From positions 1 to 64,000 of the forward strand of contig NZ_JOIZ01000025.1 of assembly GCF_000721605.1 (NCBI RefSeq): DNA of 64,000 nt, written 5' to 3'. Positions within the stretch are counted from its first letter, which is position 1; each line of letters opens with the position of its first letter. Source of the stretch: Streptomyces sp. NRRL S-37 (GTDB taxonomy: Bacteria > Actinomycetota > Actinomycetes > Streptomycetales > Streptomycetaceae). Shown here one piece after another: positions 34,735 through 43,430 of this stretch. The notes beneath the pieces are model-generated. The model searched no databases. It was not told the origin of the DNA and saw nothing but the letters and a program-made list of their open reading frames with translations. The translations under genes were made by a program, and so were the position numbers.

Positions 34735-36360
34735 ATGTCCGCACCAGCGCCGTCCCCGCTGGCCATCGTCGACGCCGATCCCCTGCCCCGGCAGGAGGAG
34801 GTCCTCACCGAGGCGGCGCTCGCCTTCGTGGCCGAGCTGCACCGGCGGTTCACGCCCCGGCGTGACGAGCTGCTCGTCCGCCGCGCGGAGCGCCGCGCCG
34901 AGATCGCCCGTACGTCCACGCTCGACTTCCTGCCGGAGACGGCCGCGATCCGCGCGGACGACTCCTGGCGGGTGGCCCCGGCCCCCGAGGCCCTGAACGA
35001 CCGCCGGGTCGAGATCACCGGGCCCACCGACCGCAAGATGACCGTCAACGCCCTCAACTCGGGCGCGAAGGTCTGGCTCGCGGACTTCGAGGACGCCTCC
35101 GCGCCCACCTGGGAGAACGTGGTCCTCGGCCAGCTCAGCCTGATCGACGCCTACACCCGGAACATCGACTTCACCGACCCGGTCTCCGGCAAGTCGTACG
35201 CCCTGCGCCCGGACGCGGAGCTGGCGACGGTCGTCATGCGCCCGCGCGGATGGCACCTGGACGAACGTCACCTCACCGGCCCGGACGGCACCCCGGTGCC
35301 CGGCGCGCTGGTCGACTTCGGCCTGTACTTCTTCCACAACGCGAAGCGGCTGATCGAGCTCGGCAAGGGCCCGTACTTCTACCTCCCCAAGACGGAGTCC
35401 CACCTGGAGGCCCGGCTGTGGAACGAGGTGTTCGTCTTCGCACAGGACTACCTGGGCGTCCCCCAGGGCACCGTGCGCGCCACCGTCCTGATCGAGACGA
35501 TCACGGCCGCGTACGAGATGGAGGAGATCCTCTACGAACTGCGCGATCACGCCTCCGGGCTGAACGCCGGCCGCTGGGACTACCTGTTCTCCATCGTCAA
35601 GAACTTCCGTGACGGCGGGCCGAGGTTCGTCCTCCCGGACCGCAACGCGGTGACGATGACCGCCCCGTTCATGCGCGCGTACACCGAACTCCTCGTCCGC
35701 ACCTGCCACAGGCGCGGCGCGCACGCGATCGGCGGCATGGCGGCGTTCATCCCGTCCCGCCGGGACGCGGAGGTCAACAAGGTGGCGTTCGAGAAGGTGC
35801 GCGCCGACAAGGACCGTGAGGCGAACGACGGTTTCGACGGCTCCTGGGTCGCCCACCCCGATCTGGTCCCGATCGCCATGGAGTCCTTCGACCGGGTGCT
35901 CGGCGACCGGCCGCACCAGAAGGACCGCCTGCGGGAGGACGTGCACGTCACGGCGGCCGACCTGATCGCCGTCGACTCGCTCGACGCGAAGCCGACCTAC
36001 GCGGGCCTGGTCAACGCCGTCCAGGTGGGCATCCGTTACATCGAGTCGTGGCTGAACGGGGTCGGCGCGGTCGCCATCTTCAACCTGATGGAGGACGCCG
36101 CCACCGCCGAGATCTCCCGCTCCCAGATCTGGCAGTGGATCAACGCGGAGGTCGTCCTCGACAACGGCGAGCAGGTCACCGCGGAGCTGGCCCGCAAGGT
36201 CGCCGCCGAGGAACTGGCGGGCATCCGCGCGGAGATCGGCGAGGAGGCCTTCGCGGCCGGCAACTGGCAACAGGCGCACGACCTGCTGCTGAAGGTCTCC
36301 CTCGACGAGGACTACGCCGACTTCCTCACCCTGCCGGCGTACGAACGGCTCAAGGGCTGA
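34735..36360 (+). CDS. aceB: Malate synthase A
   Basis: A 541-residue malate synthase, the normal length of the A isoform, condensing glyoxylate with acetyl-CoA to malate. Landmarks include [20 protein letters not shown] near 96-115 with the EDASAPTW metal-site segment next, [40 protein letters not shown], and the catalytic-aspartate region [20 protein letters not shown]. Glyoxylate released from allantoin is the likely feed here: an AllR-like box lies upstream and the allantoin genes are adjacent. ATG at 34735 follows GAAGGAAG. Confidence 0.95.
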   Translation: MSAPAPSPLAIVDADPLPRQEEVLTEAALAFVAELHRRFTPRRDELLVRRAERRAEIARTSTLDFLPETAAIRADDSWRVAPAPEALNDRRVEITGPTDRKMTVNALNSGAKVWLADFEDASAPTWENVVLGQLSLIDAYTRNIDFTDPVSGKSYALRPDAELATVVMRPRGWHLDERHLTGPDGTPVPGALVDFGLYFFHNAKRLIELGKGPYFYLPKTESHLEARLWNEVFVFAQDYLGVPQGTVRATVLIETITAAYEMEEILYELRDHASGLNAGRWDYLFSIVKNFRDGGPRFVLPDRNAVTMTAPFMRAYTELLVRTCHRRGAHAIGGMAAFIPSRRDAEVNKVAFEKVRADKDREANDGFDGSWVAHPDLVPIAMESFDRVLGDRPHQKDRLREDVHVTAADLIAVDSLDAKPTYAGLVNAVQVGIRYIESWLNGVGAVAIFNLMEDAATAEISRSQIWQWINAEVVLDNGEQVTAELARKVAAEELAGIRAEIGEEAFAAGNWQQAHDLLLKVSLDEDYADFLTLPAYERLKG

Positions 36361-36421
36361 ACCCCGGGGCCTGCCCGGCGGCGGACCGGACCGTGCGGAA
36401 GGGTGTGCCGGCCCCGCGTCT

Positions 36422-36438
36422 CCGGCGGGACCCGCCGG
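36422..36438. terminator. Hairpin between malate synthase and HipA-like gene
   Basis: CCGGCGGG and CCCGCCGG are inverted around one base, giving a tight G+C hairpin. A longer pair, GCCCGGCGG (36373-36381) with CCGCCGGGC (36432-36440), can enclose the gap. The genes on either side converge, so it probably ends both transcripts. Confidence 0.6.
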
Positions 36439-36445
36439 GCGGGCC

Positions 36446-37408
36446 CTAGGTGTCCGGGCCGCCCAGGTGCACCGACCAGTCCTGGGCCGCCGCCGGTTTG
36501 CCGTGCAGGTCGGGGACCCGCTTCAGCCAGTCCGGCCGGCCCCGCCGGGTCCTCGCCGCCCGCCGGGCGTTCTCCTCGGCGAGCTCGTCCGGGCCGGGGA
36601 AGTCGGTGGGCAGCCAGGCGCGGGAGGACCGTACGCGCGCGTGGAGGTAGGTCACGTACGCCTCGCGGACCTCGTCGGGCGTGGCGAAGCGGGCGTCACC
36701 GGCCAGCCAGCCGTCGGGGACCTCGGCGGTGACGGACCGCAGCAGCTCCTCGGTGACCTTCGGCGCGAGTTCGGCGTCGGCGGCACGTACGTCGGGGCCG
36801 TAGTGGCCGAGGGCGTGGTGGCGGAAGTCGTACGCCTTGGCCGGGTCGGAGCCCTCCCAGCGGTGGTGGAAGACGAGCGCGGCCCCGTGGTCGATGAGCC
36901 ACAGCCGCGGGGGCGCGACCCCGAGCGTCGGCCACACCACCAGGTTGGAACTGTGGACGGTGCGGTCCACGTTCACGGTGAGGGCGTCCAGCCAGACGAT
37001 CCGCCCGGCCTCCAGCGGATCGACGGGGAAGACCTCGGCGACCTCGGGGGTGAGGTCCCGCGCGCCCGGCAGGTAGTCCATGCCGAGGTTGACCCCGGCG
37101 CTGGCGGCGTGCAGCTCCCGCACCTCCTGGTGCGGCTCGCCGTCCGCCACCGCCGGATCGAAGTGCGCCAGCACCAGCTCCGGGAACCGCAGCCCCAGCG
37201 CCCGCGCCAGCTCCCCCACGATCACCTCGGCGACCAGCGCCTTGCGCCCCTGCGCGGACCCGGTGAACTTCACGACGTACGTCCCGAGGTCGTCGGCCTC
37301 GAAGACACCGGGGACGGACCCGCCCGACCTCAGCGGGGTCACATAGCGAACAGTCTTCACATCGCGCAGCACACCGGCCAGCGTACGGCAGGCCTTCCGC
37401 GGGCTCAC
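36446..37408 (-). CDS. HipA-like kinase family protein
   Basis: A 320-residue protein of the HipA-like kinase fold. TYVVKFTGSAQGRKALVAEV (43-62) holds the ATP-binding lysine; LDALTVNVDRTVHSSNLVVW (140-159) has the catalytic D and metal-binding N; and LWLIDHGAALVFHH is the DFG-equivalent. It lacks a preceding HipB antitoxin gene, so it is not a classical toxin-antitoxin pair. It starts at GTG 37408, seven bases after the siderophore synthetase gene ends on the same strand, so they may share a message. The substrate is unknown. Confidence 0.8.
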   Translation of the reverse strand: MSPRKACRTLAGVLRDVKTVRYVTPLRSGGSVPGVFEADDLGTYVVKFTGSAQGRKALVAEVIVGELARALGLRFPELVLAHFDPAVADGEPHQEVRELHAASAGVNLGMDYLPGARDLTPEVAEVFPVDPLEAGRIVWLDALTVNVDRTVHSSNLVVWPTLGVAPPRLWLIDHGAALVFHHRWEGSDPAKAYDFRHHALGHYGPDVRAADAELAPKVTEELLRSVTAEVPDGWLAGDARFATPDEVREAYVTYLHARVRSSRAWLPTDFPGPDELAEENARRAARTRRGRPDWLKRVPDLHGKPAAAQDWSVHLGGPDT

Positions 37409-37414
37409 CTGCCT

Positions 37415-38920
37415 TTACGGGCCGGCCAGTGGATTGGGCAGCGGCCGGTAGCGGGCGTCGGCGCCGTCCGCGCCGGTCCAGCGGAGCAGGAGGTTGGTCT
37501 TGGCCGGGAGAGTCGGGGCGGTGAGCAGGGCGGGGATCTCGGGGAGGTCGTGGCGGACCAGCTCGCGGCGGAGAGCGGGCCAGGGGTCGAGGCCGGGATG
37601 GTGGTCGGCGAGGGCGGCGGCGGTCTCCATGAGGTGGTTGACGACCAGGCAGTACACCAGGCGTTCCCAGCCCGCCTCCCTGGAGACCGCGGACAGCAGT
37701 TTCACGCCCTCCGCGTCCCGGTACAGGGCCCGTACCGGCATGCCGTCGGGGTCCATGGCGACGAGCGTGTTCTGCAGGTGGGCCTCCAGGACGACGCCGT
37801 GCCCGCCGAAGGCCGTCAGGGCCGGGGGGACCACCCGCGCCAGGTAGGCCTCCCACCAGGGTCCCGGGTCGGGGGTGGCGGCCAGGGGGTTGCCGTCGAA
37901 GCCCTCCACCAGGGCGGCGGCCAGGTAGGGGGTCGCGCCGGGCGGGAGGTGGTCGCGCAGGCCGTCGCGGACGACCACGGCCAGTTGTTCGTGGGCGAAG
38001 TCCGCGGTGCGGTGGCCCCGGTCGCTCTGCCAGGCCGCGTCGGACCCGGCGAAGGCGTCGCGTACGGCCGTGTCGGTCGTACGGAGTCTCAGCAGGTCGT
38101 GGCGCCACAGCCGGCGGATGTCGTTGGTGATGCGCACGTCCAGGCTGAACTTCAGGAACAGGTCGCGCTCGGGCGCGTACACGGTGCGGACCGCCGCCGT
38201 GGGCCACACCGGGAACGGGGTCGTGCCCAGCCGGATCAGACGGCCGTCGGCGAAGGCGGGGGCGAGGTCACGGGCCGCGAGGTCCAGCTGCCAGGGGTGG
38301 GCGGGCAGCAGGCGGTAGCCGGGCGGTGCGGTGCCCAGGCGGTCGAGGGCCGCGGTGTCCCCCTCGTCCACGACCGTGTCCGCGCGCAGCCCCAGCAGCG
38401 CCAGTGGGAAGCGGGCGTGCGCCTCGGGCGCGTACGGCAGCCAGGCCGCCGCGGGGCCGCCGCCGCGTGCCTTGGGGGCGGGGTGGTGGGTGTGGCCGGT
38501 GACGAGGGCCTGCTCGGAGCGCAGATACGGGTCGTCGGGCGGGGTGGCCCGGGCGCGGGCGGCGAGCAGCGCGGCCACCGCCTCCCGGCTGTCGAGCATC
38601 TCGGCGGGCAGTTCGTGGTTGGGCAGGCCGGTGTGCCGGCGCAGCTCCTCGGCGACGAGTTTCACCAGCTCCGTGTGGCCGAGGCGGTGCCAGGCGCCCG
38701 CCGCGTGGACCTCGGGTCCGGTGGGGCGCCGGGTGCCGCGCACCCGCAGCAGGCGGTCCGTGCCGGGCAGGCGGTACGTCGAATACGCCCCCGCCCCCGT
38801 CCCCGAGCCCGTCCCCGTTCCCGGAACGGGCCGGGCCACTTCGCGCAGCAGGCAGTTCAGCAGCGGCACCGCCGCGTACGCGTCGGCGTCGTCGTCCGCG
38901 GGCGGGGGCATGGGATCCAC
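37415..38920 (-). CDS. IucA/IucC-family (NIS) siderophore synthetase
   Basis: A 501-residue NRPS-independent siderophore synthetase. Conserved blocks are YLRSEQALVTGHTHHPAPKA near 130-149 (nucleotide-binding loop), LLPAHPWQ, FLKFSLDVRITNDIRRL, and VVLEAHLQNTLVAMDPDG with the H/N pair for ATP and carboxylate binding. Such enzymes adenylate a carboxylate (citrate, succinyl or alpha-ketoglutarate types) and couple it to an amine or alcohol. It is divergent from a second NIS synthetase with only 45 bp between starts. GTG at 38920 follows AGAGGA; ATG at 38911 is possible. Confidence 0.88.
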   Translation of the reverse strand: MDPMPPPADDDADAYAAVPLLNCLLREVARPVPGTGTGSGTGAGAYSTYRLPGTDRLLRVRGTRRPTGPEVHAAGAWHRLGHTELVKLVAEELRRHTGLPNHELPAEMLDSREAVAALLAARARATPPDDPYLRSEQALVTGHTHHPAPKARGGGPAAAWLPYAPEAHARFPLALLGLRADTVVDEGDTAALDRLGTAPPGYRLLPAHPWQLDLAARDLAPAFADGRLIRLGTTPFPVWPTAAVRTVYAPERDLFLKFSLDVRITNDIRRLWRHDLLRLRTTDTAVRDAFAGSDAAWQSDRGHRTADFAHEQLAVVVRDGLRDHLPPGATPYLAAALVEGFDGNPLAATPDPGPWWEAYLARVVPPALTAFGGHGVVLEAHLQNTLVAMDPDGMPVRALYRDAEGVKLLSAVSREAGWERLVYCLVVNHLMETAAALADHHPGLDPWPALRRELVRHDLPEIPALLTAPTLPAKTNLLLRWTGADGADARYRPLPNPLAGP

Positions 38921-38965
38921 GCGTTCCTCTGGTCCTTACGGTCTGTCCTGACGGGGACGATCAGT

Positions 38966-40546
38966 ATGTCTGCCATCGTCCACCCATACGCCCCGCCCCG
39001 CGCGTCACCGAGGAGCCCGCCCGTGCACCGTCCCCCCACCGCCGAGGCCGAGACCGCCGACGAGTTGGCCGTCGTACGGCCCTCTCTCGTGCCCCGGTAC
39101 ACCGACGCGCTGCCCGGCGCCCGCGCGGCCGTGCTGACCCGGCTGTGGCGTGGTCTCGCGTACGACCCGCTGCCGTGGGTCGTGCGGCGGGAGACGCGGC
39201 GCGACGGGCTCGGCCTGCGGCTCGCGGACGGGCGGTGGCTGCGCGGCCCGCGGGCGGATCCGTACGCGACCACCGCGTACGTCACGGACGTACGGCTGGA
39301 CGAGGCGGTGCACGACGATCCGGCGCGGCTGATGGCGGAGCTGGCCGTGCCGCACGCGGAGGTGTTCGCCGCCGAACTCGGGCACAGCGTCGCGTCGTTG
39401 GCGTTGTCACGGGCGGGGCAGCCGGATCACCCGCGGGAGTGGCCCGTGCGGGACTGGCAGTGGGAGCGGCGGGTGGTCGACGGGCATCCGTTCCACCCCA
39501 ACTGCCGTTCCCGGCCCGGTTTCTCGGTGGCCGAGCAGCTCGCCTACGGACCCGAGCACGGGCCGGTGGTGGAGCTGGGGCTGCTGCCCGTGCCGGAGGA
39601 CGGGTGCCTGGTGTCGGGGGTGTGGCCGGGGTGGCTGCGGGAGCCGGGGCGGGTGGTGGTCCCGGTGCATCCCTGGCAGGCGGCGCACGTGCTGAAGCGG
39701 ACGGGTGAGGGGCGGCCGGCGGCGCACCCGCTGACGGCGCATCCACTGATGGCGCTGCGCACCCTCGCGCTGCCGGACGGGCCGCACGTCAAGACGGCGC
39801 TGAGCGCCCGGCTGACGTCCTCGGTGCGGGACATCTCGCTCGGCTCGGTGGCCGCGTCGGCGGCGCTGTCGGACTTCGGGGAGGCGGTGGCGGCGCGCAC
39901 CGACGGGCTGCTGCACGTCACCCGCACGCTGGGCGCGGTGGCGGCCGGGTCGCCCGATCTGGCGGCGGTGCTGCGCGAGTCGCCGGAGGTGTACGCGGCG
40001 CCCGGGGAGCGGGTCGTCCCGGTGGCGGCGCTGGCGGTCACCGGGCTGCCGGACTCCCCCGCCTGGTCGAGCCGGTTCGCGCGGCTCGCGCTCACGGTCG
40101 GGCTGCGGCTGCTGGAGCTGGGGGTGGCCCTGGAGGCGCACGGCCAGAACCTGCTCGTGGTGCTGGCGCCGGACGGGGATCCGGTACGGCTGGTCTACCG
40201 CGATCTGGCCGATCTGCGGATCGCTCCCGCCCGCCTCGCCCGGCACGGTGTCCCGCTCCCCGACGAGCTGCCCGCGCGCATGGTCACGGACGACGAACGC
40301 ACCCTGCGGCGCAAGCTGTTCGGTTCGCTGGTGGCCGGCGCGCTGGCGGGGACGGCGGGGTCGGGGCCGGCGCTGCGTGCGGCCCTGGAGGGTGCCGTAC
40401 GGGATCTGCCGCGCACCCCGGACCTGACCGCCCTGCTCGACGGCCCGCTGCCGGCGAAGGCGCTGACGCTGATGCGGCTGTCACCGCGGGCGCCGGGGGA
40501 CCAGTGGGCGGAGCTGCCCAACCCGCTCCGGTACGGGTCCCCGTGA
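38966..40546 (+). CDS. Second IucA/IucC-family (NIS) siderophore synthetase
   Basis: A 526-residue NIS synthetase, clearly diverged from its neighbour. It keeps FHPNCRSRPGFSVAEQLAYG (the nucleotide-loop region, with HPNC in place of the usual HP-x-x-K), VVPVHPWQAAHVL, HVKTALSARLTSSVRDIS, and ALEAHGQNLLVVLAPDG. Two synthetases usually act in turn on the two ends of a dicarboxylic acid. No decarboxylase, monooxygenase, acyltransferase or exporter gene lies nearby, so the product cannot be predicted. The start may be ATG at 38966 or GTG at 39023, which has GAGGAG eight bases upstream. Confidence 0.86.
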   Translation: MSAIVHPYAPPRASPRSPPVHRPPTAEAETADELAVVRPSLVPRYTDALPGARAAVLTRLWRGLAYDPLPWVVRRETRRDGLGLRLADGRWLRGPRADPYATTAYVTDVRLDEAVHDDPARLMAELAVPHAEVFAAELGHSVASLALSRAGQPDHPREWPVRDWQWERRVVDGHPFHPNCRSRPGFSVAEQLAYGPEHGPVVELGLLPVPEDGCLVSGVWPGWLREPGRVVVPVHPWQAAHVLKRTGEGRPAAHPLTAHPLMALRTLALPDGPHVKTALSARLTSSVRDISLGSVAASAALSDFGEAVAARTDGLLHVTRTLGAVAAGSPDLAAVLRESPEVYAAPGERVVPVAALAVTGLPDSPAWSSRFARLALTVGLRLLELGVALEAHGQNLLVVLAPDGDPVRLVYRDLADLRIAPARLARHGVPLPDELPARMVTDDERTLRRKLFGSLVAGALAGTAGSGPALRAALEGAVRDLPRTPDLTALLDGPLPAKALTLMRLSPRAPGDQWAELPNPLRYGSP

Positions 40547-40591
40547 CATCTCGTTTTGGAGCACGGCACTCCTGATCAATAGGATCCGCCG

Positions 40592-41866
40592 ATGATCAGA
40601 AGAAAACGGCCGGTGGCAGGCGCCTGTGCCCTGCTCGCCGCACTGACGGCCGGGCTCGCCTTCCCGGCCGGGGCGGCCGCCGGTGAACCCACGGGTCAGG
40701 ACGCCCCCAAGGTGAACCTGGTCCTCGATGTGAGCGGCTCGATGCGGGCCAAGGACATCGACGGCCAGTCCCGGATGGCGGCGGCGAAGCAGGCGTTCAA
40801 CGAGGTGCTGGACGCGACGCCGGAGGAGGTCGAGCTCGGCATCCGCACACTCGGCGCGAACTACCCCGGCGACGACCGCAAGGAAGGCTGCAAGGACACC
40901 GCTCAGCTCTACCCGGTCGGCCCGCTGGACCGCACCGAGGCCAAGACGGCGGTGGCCACCCTCGTCCCGACGGGCTGGACCCCGATCGGCCCCGCCCTGC
41001 TGAAGGCGGCCGACGACCTCGACGGCGGCAACGGCTCCAAGCGGATCGTGCTGATCAGCGACGGCGAGGACACCTGCGCCCCGCTCGACCCGTGCGAGGT
41101 GGCCCGGGAGATCGCGGCCAGGGGCATCGGCCTGACCATCGACACCCTCGGCCTGGTCCCGAACGCCAAGCTGAGCCAACAGCTCAGCTGCATCGCCGAG
41201 GCGACCGGCGGGACGTACACCTCGGTCGAGCACCAGGACGAGCTCACCGACCGGGTGAACGAGCTGGTGGACCGCGCGGCCGAGCCCGTGGTGACGCCGG
41301 TGGCCACCGAGGGCGCCGGCTCGTGCGCCAAGGCGCCGGTGCTCGAGTCCGGCCTCTACACCGACCGTGAGGAGTTCGGGCAGCAGCGCTGGTACCGCGT
41401 GGAGCTGCTCGCCGGGCAGGAGCTGCGCGCCTCGGTGAGCGTGGCGGCGGACCGCGCCGTACGCCCGGACTACGGCGTGCTGCTGCGGGCCGTCACGGTG
41501 CACGGCCGGGAGCTCGTACGCGGCGAGGCGACCGGCAACGGCCGTACGGACGTGCTGTCCACCGGGCTGCGCCACCCGAAGCCCGAACAGGACGACGACG
41601 ACAGCGACAAGCCCGCCGCCGAGACCGTGTGCCTGGCGGTGACCAACTCCTTCTCGGCGGACGCCGGGGTGAAGACCACGCCCGGTCTCCCACTGGAGCT
41701 GACGGTCGACGTCGTGGACGGCCCGGACGACGCGGCCGACGTGGCCTCCTTCGGTCTCGGCCGGGGCTGGTGGCTGCTCGGCGCACTGATCCTCACCGGC
41801 TTCCTCGCCGGTCTCGTCTGGGGCTGGCTGTCACGCTGGCGGGTCGCCGTCTGGAGGACCAACTGA
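40592..41866 (+). CDS. Secreted/membrane-anchored von Willebrand factor A protein
   Basis: A 424-residue protein with a signal peptide (1-30). A VWA domain (about 41-225) has an intact metal-ion-dependent adhesion site: D46-x-S48-x-S50 in DVSGSMR, the threonine in PTGWTPIGPAL, and D in LISDGEDTC. After a beta-rich region (about 245-370) a C-terminal helix (GWWLLGALILTGFLAGLVWGW) anchors it, with a short basic tail inside. VWA domains bind protein partners through the metal. Its stop overlaps the next gene's ATG (TGATG), pointing to a two-protein surface complex. Confidence 0.88.
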   Translation: MIRRKRPVAGACALLAALTAGLAFPAGAAAGEPTGQDAPKVNLVLDVSGSMRAKDIDGQSRMAAAKQAFNEVLDATPEEVELGIRTLGANYPGDDRKEGCKDTAQLYPVGPLDRTEAKTAVATLVPTGWTPIGPALLKAADDLDGGNGSKRIVLISDGEDTCAPLDPCEVAREIAARGIGLTIDTLGLVPNAKLSQQLSCIAEATGGTYTSVEHQDELTDRVNELVDRAAEPVVTPVATEGAGSCAKAPVLESGLYTDREEFGQQRWYRVELLAGQELRASVSVAADRAVRPDYGVLLRAVTVHGRELVRGEATGNGRTDVLSTGLRHPKPEQDDDDSDKPAAETVCLAVTNSFSADAGVKTTPGLPLELTVDVVDGPDDAADVASFGLGRGWWLLGALILTGFLAGLVWGWLSRWRVAVWRTN

Positions 41867-42663
41867 TGCGCGCCGTACGGATACTGAGTGCCGCCCTCCT
41901 GACCCTCGGGCTGGCCGCCGCCCCCGCCGCGGCCGACTCCTCCCCCTCCCCGAGCGCGTCCGGCGACGACGGGGCGCCCACCCGCGCGGGCACCTCGTTC
42001 CGCACGGCGACGGAGGTCGAACAGGGACAGACCGCCACCGCGCGCGCCTCCACCGGCGACTACCTGTACTGGTCGTTCCCGGCGGACGCCGGGCAGCGCC
42101 CCACCGTCCGCGCGACGGTGAAGCTGCCGGAGAGCCACGCGGCCGAGACCTGGCAGATCGACGTGTACGACGGTCTGCGCCGCCGCCAGGCCTGCCAGTA
42201 CGGCGCACAGACCCGCACCGCCGGGACGGACACGCCCTCCGTGGAGCTGGAGTGCGTGCTGCGCACGGTCCGCGCCTGGTCGGAGCCGTGGGCCAACGAC
42301 CCGCTGCCGGGCACGTACTACGTCCGGCTCACGGCGCTGCGGCTGTCCACGTCCGACCTGGGCCAGCCGGTGAACGCCGAACTGCGGGTCGAGTCCGAGG
42401 ACATGGGCGGCGCGGCGGCGGTGGACGGCGCGCTGTCCGAACCGCTGGTGCCGGGCATCGCCGCCCGGGCCGACTCCGACGAGGAGGAGGACTCGGCGGT
42501 CCTGGCCGCCCTGGAGCCCGAGGACGGCTGGACCTCCGGCTGGTGGTCCGACCGCTGGGTGTGGACGGCGGCGGGCGGCGCCCTGGCCGCCCTGGCGGGT
42601 GTCGCCGGCTACCGGCTGACGCGGGGATCCGGGCGTCCGCCCGGAGTGCCGCCGACCGCGTGA
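41866..42663 (+). CDS. Secreted partner protein with C-terminal membrane helix
   Basis: A 265-residue protein of unrecognised family. A signal peptide covers residues 1-24 (ending APAAADS), followed by a domain with YLYWSFPADAGQRPTVRATV and DPLPGTYYVRLTALRLS that resembles the beta region of the VWA protein it is coupled to. A stretch of acidic residues (DSDEEEDS) precedes a transmembrane helix (WVWTAAGGALAALAGVAGY) and a basic tail. The ATG at 41866 shares bases with the VWA stop, so they are made together and probably interact outside the membrane. Confidence 0.78.
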   Translation: MRAVRILSAALLTLGLAAAPAAADSSPSPSASGDDGAPTRAGTSFRTATEVEQGQTATARASTGDYLYWSFPADAGQRPTVRATVKLPESHAAETWQIDVYDGLRRRQACQYGAQTRTAGTDTPSVELECVLRTVRAWSEPWANDPLPGTYYVRLTALRLSTSDLGQPVNAELRVESEDMGGAAAVDGALSEPLVPGIAARADSDEEEDSAVLAALEPEDGWTSGWWSDRWVWTAAGGALAALAGVAGYRLTRGSGRPPGVPPTA

Positions 42664-42671
42664 CACGTCGT

Positions 42672-42698
42672 GGAAGGCCCGCCCCGTGCGGGCCTTCC
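42672..42698. terminator. Strong terminator after the VWA operon
   Basis: GGAAGGCCCGC and GCGGGCCTTCC form a perfect 11-bp stem with a CCCGT loop, followed on the plus strand by GCCTTTTCC. It ends the VWA operon and faces the HxlR gene, so it may work both ways. Confidence 0.88.
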
Positions 42699-42720
42699 GC
42701 CTTTTCCTCTCACGTTCCTC

Positions 42721-43365
42721 TCACGTCTCCCGCAGCGCCTTGGCGAGCGTGCCCTCGCCCGTCACCCCGACCCGTCCCGCGCGGACCGCGTCGGCCAGGG
42801 TCAGTTCGCCGCGGCCGATCGCCGTACAGGTGGCGGTGTCCAGGGAGAGCAGGGCGTCGGGCTCCCCGGGGGCGGGGCCGTCGCCGTACACAGGACCGTC
42901 CTCGGCGCCGACCCGCAGGTGGAACATCCCCTCGTCCAGGCAGACTTCGACGAGGCCCTCGCCCTCCAGGGCGCGCAGCAGGGGCAGCGCGAACCAGTGG
43001 GCGCGCACCGCGTCCGTGGGCCGCCGCTCGCCCAGTTCGCCCTCGCCCCAGGCGCCGAGGGCCTGGAGCACGGGCAGCAACGCGCTTCCGCGCGCCGTGA
43101 GTTCGTACACGTACGCCGCGCCGGGCGGGGGCAGCCGACGGCGGGTGGTGAGGCCGTCGCGCTCCATGTCCTTGAGCCGGGAGGCCAGTACGTCCGTGCT
43201 GACACCGGGCAGGTCCGCGTGCAGGTCGGTGTAACGGCGCGGCCCCGCGAGGAGTTCCCGGACGATCAGCAGGGTCCAGCGGTCGCCGACGACGTCGAGC
43301 GCGCGGGCTGCGGAACAGTACTGGTCGTAGCTTCGGCGTGGTGACATGCGACGCAGTCTAGACAT
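42721..43365 (-). CDS. HxlR-family transcriptional regulator
   Basis: A 214-residue regulator. The HxlR winged helix is complete: CSAARALDVVGDRWTLLIVR (17-36), GPRRYTDLHADLPGVSTDVL, then the wing LTTRRRLPPPGAAYVYELT. A C-terminal domain of about 90 residues (LVEVCLDEGMFHLRVGAEDG) resembles SCP2-like sterol-carrier folds found fused to HxlR in actinobacteria and may bind a ligand. It is divergent from an aminotransferase, with two small palindromes between them. The start is ATG at 43365 or 43347. Confidence 0.85.
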   Translation of the reverse strand: MSRLRRMSPRRSYDQYCSAARALDVVGDRWTLLIVRELLAGPRRYTDLHADLPGVSTDVLASRLKDMERDGLTTRRRLPPPGAAYVYELTARGSALLPVLQALGAWGEGELGERRPTDAVRAHWFALPLLRALEGEGLVEVCLDEGMFHLRVGAEDGPVYGDGPAPGEPDALLSLDTATCTAIGRGELTLADAVRAGRVGVTGEGTLAKALRET

Positions 43366-43369
43366 GTTG

Positions 43370-43404
43370 TTGGACTTTCCAAGCTCCTACTTGGTAAAAC
43401 CAAG
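43370..43404. promoter_or_regulatory. Twin palindromes between HxlR and aminotransferase genes
   Basis: TTGGA-CTT-TCCAA (43370-43382) and CTTGGT-AAA-ACCAAG (43390-43404) share the TTGG/CCAA half-sites and are spaced two helical turns apart, centre to centre about 21 bp. They occupy most of the 65-bp divergent gap, so one HxlR dimer per site could control both genes. Confidence 0.65.
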
Positions 43405-43430
43405 CAACACCACGTGAGGGGAAGCGGCGC

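Noticed and set aside
36467..38965. Upstream extension of the second siderophore synthetase by over 830 codons
   Set aside because: The extension is antisense to the HipA-like kinase and the first synthetase. Similarity to IucA/IucC begins only after 38966.
38921..39022. Iron box between the two NIS synthetases
   Set aside because: I looked for the DmdR/IdeR-type palindrome (TTAGGTTAGGCTAACCTAA-like) and found no acceptable match, so iron control is not claimed.
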